From contig NZ_CAJWRQ010000004.1 in the NCBI RefSeq assembly GCF_913046405.1, positions 1 to 57,197 on the forward strand: 57,197 nt of DNA, in the 5' to 3' direction. This document shows positions 8,837 to 18,403 of the stretch, piece by piece; position 1 is the stretch's first letter; every line of letters begins with the position of its first letter. A model generated the notes under the pieces. That model ran no database searches and had not been told where the DNA came from. It was given only the letters and a program-made list of their open reading frames with translations. Position numbers and translations under genes: made by a program. The stretch comes from an uncultured Christiangramia sp. (GTDB lineage Bacteria; Bacteroidota; Bacteroidia; Flavobacteriales; Flavobacteriaceae).

Positions 8837-10252
8837 TTACGGAATTTTATTCAAATTAAAAGTGTTTGCTTTTGGAAGTAATGCAAGCAGACAGTCTCTG
8901 CCCTTCCCTGAAGAGGGTGGTTCAAAAATATCACTTTTGAGAATCTTTGATTTCTGAATTTTTTCCAAAACACCTGTGCGCGGATTGAACCAATAAGCTT
9001 TAATTTTTTGAAAATTCACTTGCTGCAAATTAGCTTTGAACGATCTTCCTTCAGGGGTGTAAAAAAGAGCAAATTCCGATGCTTTTGCGGCAATGATATA
9101 AGCTGTGTCTTCTGGATTCTCACTTAAAATTAGTCCGGGAGCGTAGCTCATTTTCTGCCATTCCAGAGATGTAAAAAACTCCTTCATAAATTTCATTTGC
9201 TCCGCTCCTGGAAGTTGTAGGGCTTTTTTCCAACCTATCTGCGCATCAATTATAGCAGTTCTTTCATTGGAGTACATTTGCCAAACATCGTTACTGCCAT
9301 AAGTATAACCAGCAGCACCAGCAAGCATGCTCCAATAAGCTGAAATTCTCACATCGGCCTCGTTTAAGCGACCGAAATAATCATCTTTCCAAAAACGGTC
9401 GGGTATATCCTCATAACGGGCTTCCCCATTCACCACAGGGCGAACAGTTTGTTTATTTGCCTCTTTTAAAACGTATTTATATTTTTTTGCAAGGCTGGAA
9501 TGCTCACTTTGAAACATATCAATATCCAACCAGTCCTCCTCAAAATAATCTGAAGCTATTTCCGCGCCCGAAGGATGGTAACTTAATAAGTGATTATTAT
9601 CTGTCTTCTTTATACCTCGAGCCAGGCTTTGTATTATTTTATAATGTTCTGTAGTTTCTGGAATCCTGTCACCTCCCAAGATCCAGATAATATTTGGGTA
9701 GCGCTTATATCTTTTCCCCAGTAATTCTCCATAGACTTCGGCATTTTCCGGAGTAAGGATTTCGGGAGCAACTCCCCATTTTTTATTAAATTTGTCGCCC
9801 CACGCCGGTAATAGCCCTACATAAAGTCCGCTTTTTTCAGCTTCGTTTAGAACAAAATCCAGGTGTTCAAAGTACTTCTCATTCAGATGGCCAGGATCAT
9901 TTTTCAAAAGTGGTTTCTCCCCATAAGCATTAGGAACATTCAACCCCTCCTGCTCAGCTAAAATCACCGTTTGAATAACAGAAAAACCTTTCTCCCGGCG
10001 ATCCTTTAAGTAGATTAAAACTTCTTCCTTATCCAGGCGATGTACTAACTCCCATGCAGTATCACCCATCCAGAAGAAAGGTTCGCCAGATTCAGTTTCC
10101 AGGAAATGCTGGTCATTACTAACCTTCAAAAAAGGCATTTCCTGAGAGTAAAAATAAAACTGTGGAAACATTAAGAATATAAGCAAAACAAAGAGCCTTG
10201 GCTTTTCCAAAGAAAAAAAGAAAACCAACGAATTATTTCTACTTTTTGTCAT
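8837..10252 (-). CDS. GH140/DUF4038-like glycoside hydrolase, exported
   Basis: DUF4038 plus a C-terminal beta-domain, as in apiosidase-like GH140 enzymes. There is a hydrophobic export segment at residues 20-36. Key motifs are FFWMGDTAWELVHRL near the start of the domain, Asp195 in WILGGDR and Glu277 in VVNGEARYE, which fit the acid/base and nucleophile of the family. The substrate is unknown. Characterised GH140 enzymes cut apiose from pectin, but pectin genes are absent here and relatives with other activities are probable. The gene abuts GH5_7 upstream and GH3 downstream, so it belongs to the mannan operon. Confidence 0.75.
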   Translation of the reverse strand: MTKSRNNSLVFFFSLEKPRLFVLLIFLMFPQFYFYSQEMPFLKVSNDQHFLETESGEPFFWMGDTAWELVHRLDKEEVLIYLKDRREKGFSVIQTVILAEQEGLNVPNAYGEKPLLKNDPGHLNEKYFEHLDFVLNEAEKSGLYVGLLPAWGDKFNKKWGVAPEILTPENAEVYGELLGKRYKRYPNIIWILGGDRIPETTEHYKIIQSLARGIKKTDNNHLLSYHPSGAEIASDYFEEDWLDIDMFQSEHSSLAKKYKYVLKEANKQTVRPVVNGEARYEDIPDRFWKDDYFGRLNEADVRISAYWSMLAGAAGYTYGSNDVWQMYSNERTAIIDAQIGWKKALQLPGAEQMKFMKEFFTSLEWQKMSYAPGLILSENPEDTAYIIAAKASEFALFYTPEGRSFKANLQQVNFQKIKAYWFNPRTGVLEKIQKSKILKSDIFEPPSSGKGRDCLLALLPKANTFNLNKIP

Positions 10253-11545
10253 CTATTCTACCGCTTCTGGATTAACAATTTTATTATATTTTTTGATTAT
10301 TTGCAGCGTAGATTTATCTGAGGAAAAAACAGTATTCAGCCCCTGAGGTTCCTGAGGAGGGTCTGCACTAAAATCGTCACCTTTCTCCCATTTCCCGGTG
10401 ATAGGATTTGTTTTTGCAAAACCACCAAAGCCCCAAAAATTCACTCCGGCTAGCACTCCTTTGTTTTCAAAACTCTGCTTTAGTTCCAAGAAAAGCGCCT
10501 CATAAAAATCATTGCGATTCTTCACAGAAGCTTCAGGCGATAAACTCTCTTTGGCTCTTGGAAATCCAAATTCAGATATAACGATGGGTTTGTTGAGATC
10601 TTCAGCTACCTTAATATGCTCCTGAATATACTCTTTTGCATTTCCGATAGATGTTTGAAGTGTTTCTACTTCATTTTCCGGAGAATACCATTGCCAGTTT
10701 TTGGGCCACATATGCATGGTTAAATAATCTATATCAGGATTTTCATGTAGAATTTTATAAGTTTCAATTTCCTGAAGGTAACTTGCTTTCCCTTCAGCAC
10801 CGGTCGAAATCAATGTATCAGGATCCAGTTCTTCTAAAATGCTTACCACTTCATTTAACCAGTCTTTAAAAGGTTCCCGGTCTTCTTCAGTAAATATGCG
10901 AGGTTCATTCGCCACCTGCCAGGACATGATGATATTGTCTTCAGTATATTTCTTGCCATTATAAGCATTGGTTCTTCCAACAATAAAGCGTATATGATCT
11001 TTAAAAGCTTCCCTGCAGGGCTTACAGGTATGGAACTGCTGGGTATATTCAAAATAATCTGGCCAGCTATATTTTTCAAGAAAAGGATTAGCGACTTCAC
11101 CATATCCATTCCAATTAAGGTAGGCTGACATCCCACCAGACCATATCCAGTTATTATTTAAGTACAGGACGGCGTACATTTCTCTTTTAGCCATTTCCGC
11201 AAGAAGAAAATCCAAACCGTTCAAAAGATCCTGATTATATTTACCCTGTTCCGGCTGTAAAGCTGGTTTCACCTGGAAGTCCTCGTTGCCGCCTTCAGCT
11301 CCTACAAGGATCCTGAGATTGTCAATTCCGAGGCTATCCATCAGGTCCAGCTCTTTAATAAGTCGATCTCTATCGCCAATATTGCTAGCAGCGATGAGCG
11401 GACCATACCAGTAATTAGCTCCTACAAAATAATAAGGCTTGTTACCTTTTAAGAATTTTCCATCTTTAACAGTGACTTCCTGTATTCCTCCACAGGAAAT
11501 TAGTACCAGGGAAAAGATGGAAAAAAAGATCTTGAATATTTTCAT
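10253..11545 (-). CDS. GH5_7 endo-beta-1,4-mannanase, lipoprotein
   Basis: Endo-cleavage of mannan or large manno-oligosaccharides. I start at ATG 11545, not the upstream ATG, because this gives a clean lipoprotein signal ending LISC (Cys18) and clears the stop of the upstream GH26 gene by one base. Acid/base Glu214 lies in WQVANEPR and nucleophile Glu325 in VISEFGFPR. The 430-residue length and the GANYWYGP start of the barrel fit subfamily 7. GGIQEV follows the lipid Cys and is not an acidic surface-export signal, so a periplasmic-facing enzyme is likely. Confidence 0.88.
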   Translation of the reverse strand: MKIFKIFFSIFSLVLISCGGIQEVTVKDGKFLKGNKPYYFVGANYWYGPLIAASNIGDRDRLIKELDLMDSLGIDNLRILVGAEGGNEDFQVKPALQPEQGKYNQDLLNGLDFLLAEMAKREMYAVLYLNNNWIWSGGMSAYLNWNGYGEVANPFLEKYSWPDYFEYTQQFHTCKPCREAFKDHIRFIVGRTNAYNGKKYTEDNIIMSWQVANEPRIFTEEDREPFKDWLNEVVSILEELDPDTLISTGAEGKASYLQEIETYKILHENPDIDYLTMHMWPKNWQWYSPENEVETLQTSIGNAKEYIQEHIKVAEDLNKPIVISEFGFPRAKESLSPEASVKNRNDFYEALFLELKQSFENKGVLAGVNFWGFGGFAKTNPITGKWEKGDDFSADPPQEPQGLNTVFSSDKSTLQIIKKYNKIVNPEAVE

Positions 11546-11546
11546 T

Positions 11547-12827
11547 CTAGGCGTTATTATCTTCAGGGAGGTCATAAATATTTGGCATATCATCTAATAG
11601 CCAGGTTTTATCCTTTTCCACAAAATCCATAAAATCAGCGGCGCCATCTGTTCCCGGAGCTGGAACGGTATAGGAATCGGCAGAATTTTGCCAGAACATC
11701 ATAAAACCAATATTGATCTCATTATCGGTTAAAACCTGATAAAGATTATTAGAATAAAAATTAGAAGCCAGAGTAGTTCCGGAACTTACAAAATATCCAG
11801 TTTCAGTAAAACCAGGTATTTTAACCCTTTCTTCTGCCAGATCTGAAACGACTTTCAGTTTCTGGTTAGCAGCTGCAAGATTGGCACCTTGTTGATTGGC
11901 AAGATCTCCGTAATTATCCATGCCCACAATATCTACATATTCATCACCTGGATATCTTTGAAGATAGGATGTGGTGGTAGAATAGCTGTTATCCGGAGAA
12001 AAAGCATAAAGAATATTATTAACCCCAAGATCATCTCTTAAATATTCCACGGTAAACCTCCATAGGGAAATAAATTCCTGTGGCGTACTATAGGGAGCTC
12101 CCCACCAGAAAAAGTCTTTGTCAAATTCATGGAATGGTCTGAATATTATGGGGATCACACTTCCATCTGTGCCTTTAAGGCCCTTTGCGAATTCTGCTAC
12201 TTTCTGAAGCTTTTGTTTATAGTAATCATGATTTGCTCCTCCCGGAAGGATACTTTTAAAGGCATTTTCCTTTTGGAAAGCTGTCATTTCCGAAGTGTAA
12301 AAATCATCACCCTCATAAGGTTCCCTTAAATGCCAGCAGAATATATTCACCATACCTTTATCATAGGCTTCTATCGTCTTTTCCTTGATAAGCTGTTCCT
12401 GTTGGTAGAACCAGTTATTGGCTTCGCCGTTATTTTGATCGTCTGTAATAAACATAAAATCTGAGCCAAGCATTCCAGGATCGCTACCAGTTAGTTTTTT
12501 CATATCAGAAAAACCGTCATTATTATTATAAAATGAAGAAAATGCATCCTGTTGCCCAACAATAAATTTGGAATAGGAAATTGCTTTTAGGTTATAAAAT
12601 AGAGCAACGGTTTCAGCAGTAGCACCAGCATCCACCATAAAAGCAGGAGTTTCTGATGGAAAAAAATTTATTGATAATGCTTCATCTGGAGTTTCTTCAG
12701 GAATTTCCTCTGGATTCTCGCCGGTTTCTGGTGGCGTTGGTACAGGTTTTTCTATAATTTCATCCTTGGAACAACCGGAAAGAAAAATACCCGATACGAA
12801 AACGAATAGGAATAGATGTTTTTTCAT
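11547..12827 (-). CDS. GH26 endo-beta-mannanase, surface lipoprotein
   Basis: Lipoprotein signal ending SGC (Cys19), then SKDEIIE and a Pro/Glu-rich linker to about residue 50. The Lys-Asp-Glu after Cys matches the Bacteroidota lipoprotein surface-export signal, so this is the best candidate for the enzyme that first cuts mannan outside the cell. Catalytic residues are Glu234 (FRPFHEFDKDFFWWG, acid/base) and Glu342 (FTETGYF, nucleophile). It sits between GH5_7 and the epimerase in the minus-strand operon and is the longest of three GH26 proteins here because of the linker. Confidence 0.92.
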   Translation of the reverse strand: MKKHLFLFVFVSGIFLSGCSKDEIIEKPVPTPPETGENPEEIPEETPDEALSINFFPSETPAFMVDAGATAETVALFYNLKAISYSKFIVGQQDAFSSFYNNNDGFSDMKKLTGSDPGMLGSDFMFITDDQNNGEANNWFYQQEQLIKEKTIEAYDKGMVNIFCWHLREPYEGDDFYTSEMTAFQKENAFKSILPGGANHDYYKQKLQKVAEFAKGLKGTDGSVIPIIFRPFHEFDKDFFWWGAPYSTPQEFISLWRFTVEYLRDDLGVNNILYAFSPDNSYSTTTSYLQRYPGDEYVDIVGMDNYGDLANQQGANLAAANQKLKVVSDLAEERVKIPGFTETGYFVSSGTTLASNFYSNNLYQVLTDNEINIGFMMFWQNSADSYTVPAPGTDGAADFMDFVEKDKTWLLDDMPNIYDLPEDNNA

Positions 12828-12831
12828 TGTT

Positions 12832-14019
12832 TTAGTTTTTTAGCAGCATCATACAGGCTCTTGAATTGTGGTAAGGAGCTTTCCACATGCTTAATTTATC
12901 TTCAGTTTCGTAGGGATTATTATTCTTATCTACCCGGAAATACCATTCTCCGTGGGCATGATCTTTAATATGCTGTTTAGTGTATTCCCAGATATCTTCT
13001 TTGGCCAGTAGAAATTTCTTCTCACCAGAAATATTAAAAGCATACTCCAGGCCTACCATCGCCTCTACCTGGGGCCACCAATGTCTATCTTTATCTACTT
13101 CACCGGAATCCAGATCTTTTTCGTTAATCACTCCCGCATTCGGGACATAGGCCTCTTTAAGAAAAACCTCAGCTACTTCAATCGCCACTATTTCGGCTTT
13201 CTCAAGGAATTTTTTACTTCCAACAGCTTTGCAGGCTTCAATAATTAGCCAAACTGCCTCAATATCATGGCCGTAAGAAACGTTGTTGTTCGCTCGTTGC
13301 CAGTTAGTATTAAAGAACAATTGAAAATGCTTGTTTTCGGTATCCAGGAATTTTTCGAGGAATAACTCTATTAGGTTTATTAATGCTCCTTTTACGGAAG
13401 TATCTTCAGTAACAAGAAAAAGATTGGTATAGGCTTCCAGAATATGAAGATGGGTATTCATTGTTTTCGCTGAATTATCATCTTTTTCACTCAGTCGCAT
13501 GTCTTCTATGGGTGACCAATCCTGTTGAAAAGCTTCCAGATATCCATTTTTTTCCCGATCACGGGCTGTTGTTTCTATTAATACGAATAAGTGGTAAGCC
13601 CAGTTTAAAGCGTCCCTATCATTGGTTAATTTATAGTATTCTGTTAAAGCATAAATTGCAAAGGCCTGAGCATAGATTTGTTTTCTCCTGTTAACCGGAT
13701 TTCCTTTATAATCTAATTCCCAGAAAATACCTTTGTACTCCTCATCATAGAAATACTTTTTTAAATAATCATAGGCTCTTTCAGCAAGTTTCCGACAAGA
13801 ATCATCCTTTTGAAAATTTTCTATGGCTGAAAAAGTCCAAAGCAATCTGGTGTTTAGAATAGCTCCTTTGTTTGCGTAAGGAACTTCTTTATTAAAATGG
13901 TCTCGTTTTCCTAAAAAACCGCCATGTTTTTCATCCACACTATTTGCTTTCCAGTACTGAATGATATTTTTCAGTTCTTCATTTAGCTCAGTTTTTATAT
14001 CGGAAGAGAGATCAGTCAT
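12832..14019 (-). CDS. Mannobiose/cellobiose 2-epimerase (AGE family), cytosolic
   Basis: It converts beta-1,4-mannobiose to mannosyl-glucose, the substrate of the GH130 enzyme beside it. The (alpha/alpha)6-barrel has the expected His motifs: NTHLHILEAYTNL, SYGHDIEAVW, HWWPQVEAMVG and the C-terminal KAPYHNSRA. The 395-residue length is normal and there is no signal peptide. The start overlaps the end of the GH130 gene by 8 bases, so translation of the two is coupled. This gene pair is the known cytosolic mannobiose pathway of Bacteroides fragilis and Ruminococcus albus. Confidence 0.92.
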   Translation of the reverse strand: MTDLSSDIKTELNEELKNIIQYWKANSVDEKHGGFLGKRDHFNKEVPYANKGAILNTRLLWTFSAIENFQKDDSCRKLAERAYDYLKKYFYDEEYKGIFWELDYKGNPVNRRKQIYAQAFAIYALTEYYKLTNDRDALNWAYHLFVLIETTARDREKNGYLEAFQQDWSPIEDMRLSEKDDNSAKTMNTHLHILEAYTNLFLVTEDTSVKGALINLIELFLEKFLDTENKHFQLFFNTNWQRANNNVSYGHDIEAVWLIIEACKAVGSKKFLEKAEIVAIEVAEVFLKEAYVPNAGVINEKDLDSGEVDKDRHWWPQVEAMVGLEYAFNISGEKKFLLAKEDIWEYTKQHIKDHAHGEWYFRVDKNNNPYETEDKLSMWKAPYHNSRACMMLLKN

Positions 14020-15208
14020 TTTTAAACTTTTTATTTTTCTCTATTTGACACAGAATGTTTTTAACCGAAGCAGCAGAGGTAAATTCATCCTGCTTAGTGT
14101 TTTTTACATAATCCAAAAGTCTCTTTAATGAAGACACCGCCACATGTGACCTGGTATCTGAAGAGGCGTAATAAATAAAAATCTTGCCGTCGTCATCTTT
14201 TATCCATCCATTCCCGAAGAGGACATTCGGAACATCTCCCACAGTTTCTTCATAATTTGGAGCCATAAAATAACCCGCAGGCTGATAAGTAACTTTAGAA
14301 ATATCGTCCAAATCGGTCATGAATAGATATAGCGTATATCTTAATCCTCCTGCAGTGTTCCGTACCCCATGAGCAAGATGTAGCCAGCCTTCTTCCGTTT
14401 TGATAGGAGCCGGGCCAAGACCGTTTTTCATTTCATAGATCGTATGATACACCTTTTGATTGATGATCTTTTCATCTTCCAACACAGGATTGGTGATATC
14501 CTTAATAAATCCAAGGCCAATTCCGCCACCGCTTCCCACTTCAATAAATCCGTCCTGAGGTCTGGTATAAAGAGCATACTTCCCATTTACCAATTCGGGA
14601 TGCATCACCACGTTTCGCTGTTGACCGGAATTTGATATAAGGTCTGGCAGTCTCTCCCAGTTTATAAGGTCTTTTGTCCTGGCTATTCCGGCATTGGCAA
14701 CAGCTGCGGTAGTATCTCCAGTCATTTTATCTTTTCTTTCCGTACAAAAAATACCATAGACCCACCCATCTTCATGTTGAGTTAGGCGCATGTCATAAAC
14801 ATTAGTATCGGGCTCACCGTATTGGGGCATAACCACTGGTTTTTCCCAGAATTTAAAGTTATCTACGCCATTTGGACTTTCCGCCATCGCGAAAAATGAT
14901 TTTCTATCATTTCCCTCAACCCTAACAGCAAGAATATATTTTCCCTGCCACTTCATAGCTCCCGGGTTGAATGTGGCATTGATACCAATTCTTTCAAGAC
15001 CGAAAGGATTCGTTTCCGGATTAAAATCATATCTCCAGGCTAACGGAGTGTGTCTTGCAGTCACTACCGGATTAGTGTATCTTTCAAATATTCCATTAGA
15101 ATATTCCTCCGGGAAATTTGGTCTTTCGAGCAATTCCGTATGATTTTTCAATAAACGGTCATAATTAACCATTTTCCCGGAGTCTTTGTTTTTTTGCGTA
15201 AAATCCAT
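14012..15208 (-). CDS. GH130 (subfamily 1) 4-O-beta-mannosyl-glucose phosphorylase
   Basis: Phosphorolysis of Man-beta-1,4-Glc to mannose 1-phosphate and glucose in the cytosol. The sequence is that of GH130_1: RYTNPVVTARHTPLAWRYD near the start, INATFNPGA, and the general-acid Asp139 in NVYDMRL. There is no signal peptide. I prefer ATG 15208, five bases after the transporter's stop, to the ATG at 15241 inside the transporter gene. With the epimerase downstream and the SSS symporter upstream it forms an uptake-epimerise-phosphorolyse cassette. Confidence 0.92.
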   Translation of the reverse strand: MDFTQKNKDSGKMVNYDRLLKNHTELLERPNFPEEYSNGIFERYTNPVVTARHTPLAWRYDFNPETNPFGLERIGINATFNPGAMKWQGKYILAVRVEGNDRKSFFAMAESPNGVDNFKFWEKPVVMPQYGEPDTNVYDMRLTQHEDGWVYGIFCTERKDKMTGDTTAAVANAGIARTKDLINWERLPDLISNSGQQRNVVMHPELVNGKYALYTRPQDGFIEVGSGGGIGLGFIKDITNPVLEDEKIINQKVYHTIYEMKNGLGPAPIKTEEGWLHLAHGVRNTAGGLRYTLYLFMTDLDDISKVTYQPAGYFMAPNYEETVGDVPNVLFGNGWIKDDDGKIFIYYASSDTRSHVAVSSLKRLLDYVKNTKQDEFTSAASVKNILCQIEKNKKFKND

Positions 15209-15212
15209 TGTA

Positions 15213-17054
15213 TTAGTATTTACTTCTAATATTATTTTCAATTTTTATTTTATCCCACCAGTTCTTTTTGAGGATTAATATGCAAATACCTAGAACTGCA
15301 AGTGAAACCAGTAATGGTAAATTTTTGTGCAGAATAAGATAAAGAGGAGCTACTACCAGAAGTGTCTGAGCAATAGTTCCAATTACTACGTTAAACATAT
15401 CACGCCCAAAAGCCTTGTTTCTTTCGAAAGCTGGATCTTCTGCCTTAACTTTTTCACAGATTGGTTTCCAGAAGCCCCATGGTTTTGTACGTCTATAAAA
15501 ATCTTTAAGAACCTCTTCTTCTGTAGGTGGAGCAGAATAAGTTCCAATGATACTTCCCGCAATAGAAATTAAAAGTATGATCGGGAAATAATATAAATCA
15601 AGGGTATCTGTGAAAATAGGAAAGATCATGGCAGGAAGCATTCCTGACAGCATTCCCCAAAAGTAACCTGTTCCATTGAATCTCCACCAATGCCATTTGA
15701 GGACGTTGGATACTACATAACTTCCATACAATGCAGAAACGATCCATTGAAGGATGGAGTTGACGTCCTGAATGAAGAAACCAAGAATTATACTAATAAT
15801 TACAACAAGAATTCCACTTCCATAGTTCATCAGTTTCACTTTGGAATGTGCTGCCTGGGGGTTATAGTGTTTGAGATAAATATCGTTAACGAGATAGGCC
15901 TGGGCAGCGTTAAGAGTTCCTGCAAATGTTGACATGAAGGCAGCTAATAAGCCTGCGAGCAATAATCCAAGTAAGCCAACAGGAACAAATTGTTCAATCG
16001 CGGCAGGCAGTATTTTTTCAAAATCCAAGACCCCTGCTGTGGTAAGATCTAATTGATCGTAAAATAGTACAGCTAAGACTCCAAAGCCTCCAACCATTAA
16101 ATACCGTGTGGGGATGAGTGCTAATATCGAAAATGCGCTCATTTTTGCCGCTTCTAAAGGCGATTTGGTAGATAGTATTTTCTGCATGTCGTAATTGGGA
16201 GCAGGACCAGCTATGCTTGATAAAATTCCTTTGAATAGCATGAGCATAAAGAAAATACTAAATAGCGTATACCCATCTGAAGTGACTTTTGTGTTAACCT
16301 CATCTATAATCCCACTCCAATCCATATTGAGTTCCCAGCCAAAAAATGGGTTCATCCAGCCGTCTGGAACATCCAATGTATTGGTGCCCATTGCCTGCCA
16401 TGCAATTACTGCGATGGCAATAGATGAAATGGTCATTACCGTATACTGTAAAAGATCTGTCCATACAATACCTGACATCCCTCCTAAAACCGAATAAAAA
16501 ACGGCAAACATGGTGAAAATTATTCCATAGAAATGAGGTATATATGTGGCCGGTACATTAAAAGGCACATAGCCTGAAACAACCTCCCATGGAATAAATA
16601 TCTCTACAAATTTCCCCAACCCAATGAATCCATAAGCTAAAAAGCCCAAACAGCTAAGTATGGCAAATATTACTATAATCGTATGCGAGAGTCTCCCTCC
16701 TCTTCCACTACCAAACCTAAATAATATCCATTCTGCACCGGTAGTTACATTAGATCGCCTAAGCCATACCGACAAATATACCATTAGAAAGACCTGATTA
16801 AAAACAGGCCATAACCAGGGAATCCAGACACTTTTAAATCCATACACAAAAGTTAGTGTAACCAGCCACATGGTTCCAGAAATATCAAACATCCCTGAAG
16901 CATTTGAAAGCCCAAGCATATACCACGGCAGGCTTTTACCACCCATTAAATAATCATCCTTACTTTTTTGCGCTCTTTTTCTAAGCGCTAATCCTATAAG
17001 GATAGTTCCTGTGAGATAAAGTAATATGATAATGACATCAAGGCCCTGTAGCAT
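15213..17054 (-). CDS. SSS-family sodium:solute symporter, probable mannobiose transporter
   Basis: 613 residues with about 14 hydrophobic segments, beginning with a membrane helix at residues 5-25 and RKRAQKSKDDYLMGGKSLPWY, typical of the sodium:solute symporter family. A long hydrophilic loop (about residues 520-560) precedes two terminal helices. It should move a small product across the inner membrane with Na+, probably mannobiose, because the next two genes act on that sugar inside the cell. It takes the place of the MFS transporter found in several Bacteroides mannan loci. Substrate by context only. Confidence 0.85.
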   Translation of the reverse strand: MLQGLDVIIILLYLTGTILIGLALRKRAQKSKDDYLMGGKSLPWYMLGLSNASGMFDISGTMWLVTLTFVYGFKSVWIPWLWPVFNQVFLMVYLSVWLRRSNVTTGAEWILFRFGSGRGGRLSHTIIVIFAILSCLGFLAYGFIGLGKFVEIFIPWEVVSGYVPFNVPATYIPHFYGIIFTMFAVFYSVLGGMSGIVWTDLLQYTVMTISSIAIAVIAWQAMGTNTLDVPDGWMNPFFGWELNMDWSGIIDEVNTKVTSDGYTLFSIFFMLMLFKGILSSIAGPAPNYDMQKILSTKSPLEAAKMSAFSILALIPTRYLMVGGFGVLAVLFYDQLDLTTAGVLDFEKILPAAIEQFVPVGLLGLLLAGLLAAFMSTFAGTLNAAQAYLVNDIYLKHYNPQAAHSKVKLMNYGSGILVVIISIILGFFIQDVNSILQWIVSALYGSYVVSNVLKWHWWRFNGTGYFWGMLSGMLPAMIFPIFTDTLDLYYFPIILLISIAGSIIGTYSAPPTEEEVLKDFYRRTKPWGFWKPICEKVKAEDPAFERNKAFGRDMFNVVIGTIAQTLLVVAPLYLILHKNLPLLVSLAVLGICILILKKNWWDKIKIENNIRSKY

Positions 17055-17060
17055 TATAAA

Positions 17061-18194
17061 TTAAAGTTTAAAGTTGATTTTCTTTACCTGATCTAAAAAT
17101 AAAGTTTCTTCCAGTTTTTCAAATTCCCTGAAGTCTTCTGCAGTTACATCATCTTTATAGGTAGAGAAATAATGATCGAGCCTAGCATTCCTCCAAAGTA
17201 GCACCCAGGCAATACCCGAATCTTTAATACCAGGATATAAGTTTTCTGTCCACCAGTCAGGATCTGAGCCCGGATTAATATTTCCTGTTTCAGTAAGAGC
17301 ATATGGCTTTGATCTTTTTTGAGCTTCAGATCTCAGGATTTCAAGATTTGTTTGAATGTTTTTTATGAATGCCTCTTTGCCGCCGTAATTATAAATGTCA
17401 ACCCCGAGAATATCAACATATTCATCACCGGGATAGTATCTTTCAAAATCCTCTTTACTTTGCATGATGTTAAGAGAATAGGCAAATAAGAGATTTTGAA
17501 CATTGTTTTGCTGAAGTAGCATAAAAGTTTGTCTCCATAATTCCTTGTAGTCTTCTGCGCTGCAATTCCCTTCTCCCCACCAAAACCATCCGCCATTCAT
17601 TTCATGAAAGGGTCTAAAAACTACTGGTATAGGCTGATCTTTTTCATCTTTTAAGGATTTAAAGAAAATCGAGAGTCGTGATACCCATTTTTCATATTTT
17701 TCTCGCTTTAAACCACCCTTTAAAATTTCGGAAACTGCTGCCGTCGTATCCCAGGAACTCCCATCTGTCACCGGGTTATCCAGGTGCCAGCTGAAAGTTA
17801 TAATCGCACCCTTTTTATACATTTTTTTTACCTGATCCCTCATAAGCACAAAGGAAACGGTATCGAGATTGAAAGAATGATTTAACTCAATGTGCCCAAG
17901 ATCGTACCCATGAACCGCCGGAAGCTTTCCAGAAACATCCCTGATATCACTTCTTATCTTAAGAGGGGAATCTGGCTGTTTCCAGTTAATGCCATATATG
18001 GTAGCATCCTGATGTCCAAAAGCGAAACCATCATTGGGAATGGTTTTTATTCTTTCATATAAAATTTTAGTTTTTTCTGATGCCTTAATATTAGCAAGGT
18101 GAATGTCCTCTAATTTTATTCGATACATACTTTTACATGATGTCATACATACAATAAATGTTAGAAGAATACCTATTTTGACAATATATTTCAT
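17061..18194 (-). CDS. GH26 beta-mannanase or mannobiohydrolase, lipoprotein
   Basis: Lipoprotein signal ending MTSC (Cys20), followed by KSMYRIK without an acidic surface-export signal, so probably periplasm-facing. Catalytic Glu198 is in FRPFHEMNGGWFWWG and Glu302 in LTETGN. It is close in layout to exo-acting GH26 enzymes that release mannobiose, but exo action cannot be read from sequence by eye. It is the first gene of the minus-strand operon running to 6529 and lies six bases upstream of the transporter gene. Its promoter lies in the 209-bp gap shared with the AraC regulator. Confidence 0.9.
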   Translation of the reverse strand: MKYIVKIGILLTFIVCMTSCKSMYRIKLEDIHLANIKASEKTKILYERIKTIPNDGFAFGHQDATIYGINWKQPDSPLKIRSDIRDVSGKLPAVHGYDLGHIELNHSFNLDTVSFVLMRDQVKKMYKKGAIITFSWHLDNPVTDGSSWDTTAAVSEILKGGLKREKYEKWVSRLSIFFKSLKDEKDQPIPVVFRPFHEMNGGWFWWGEGNCSAEDYKELWRQTFMLLQQNNVQNLLFAYSLNIMQSKEDFERYYPGDEYVDILGVDIYNYGGKEAFIKNIQTNLEILRSEAQKRSKPYALTETGNINPGSDPDWWTENLYPGIKDSGIAWVLLWRNARLDHYFSTYKDDVTAEDFREFEKLEETLFLDQVKKINFKL

Positions 18195-18403
18195 GTAATA
18201 AGTGTAAATTTTGAATTTTTTTGGTAAAATATTTTATCTTTAGTTTTGTCTTATTATATATTTAATCTCTAAATTTTAAGGAAAATTTAATTAAATCGCC
18301 TAAAATGTTAAGAAATATCAAATTTAACTTTCAAGGTTATTGAACTTTAATAGAATATTGTCAATTCTTGATTAAATTTTTTCTCAATCGTAATTAAAAG
18401 AAT
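18195..18403. promoter_or_regulatory. Divergent promoter region of GH26 operon and AraC regulator
   Basis: 209 very AT-rich bases between divergent genes. They must contain the promoters of both units and probably the regulator's own binding sites, since AraC regulators commonly act on adjacent divergent operons. I cannot mark exact boxes: no clear TAnnTTTG/TTTG pair or clean repeat stands out. Confidence 0.5.
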
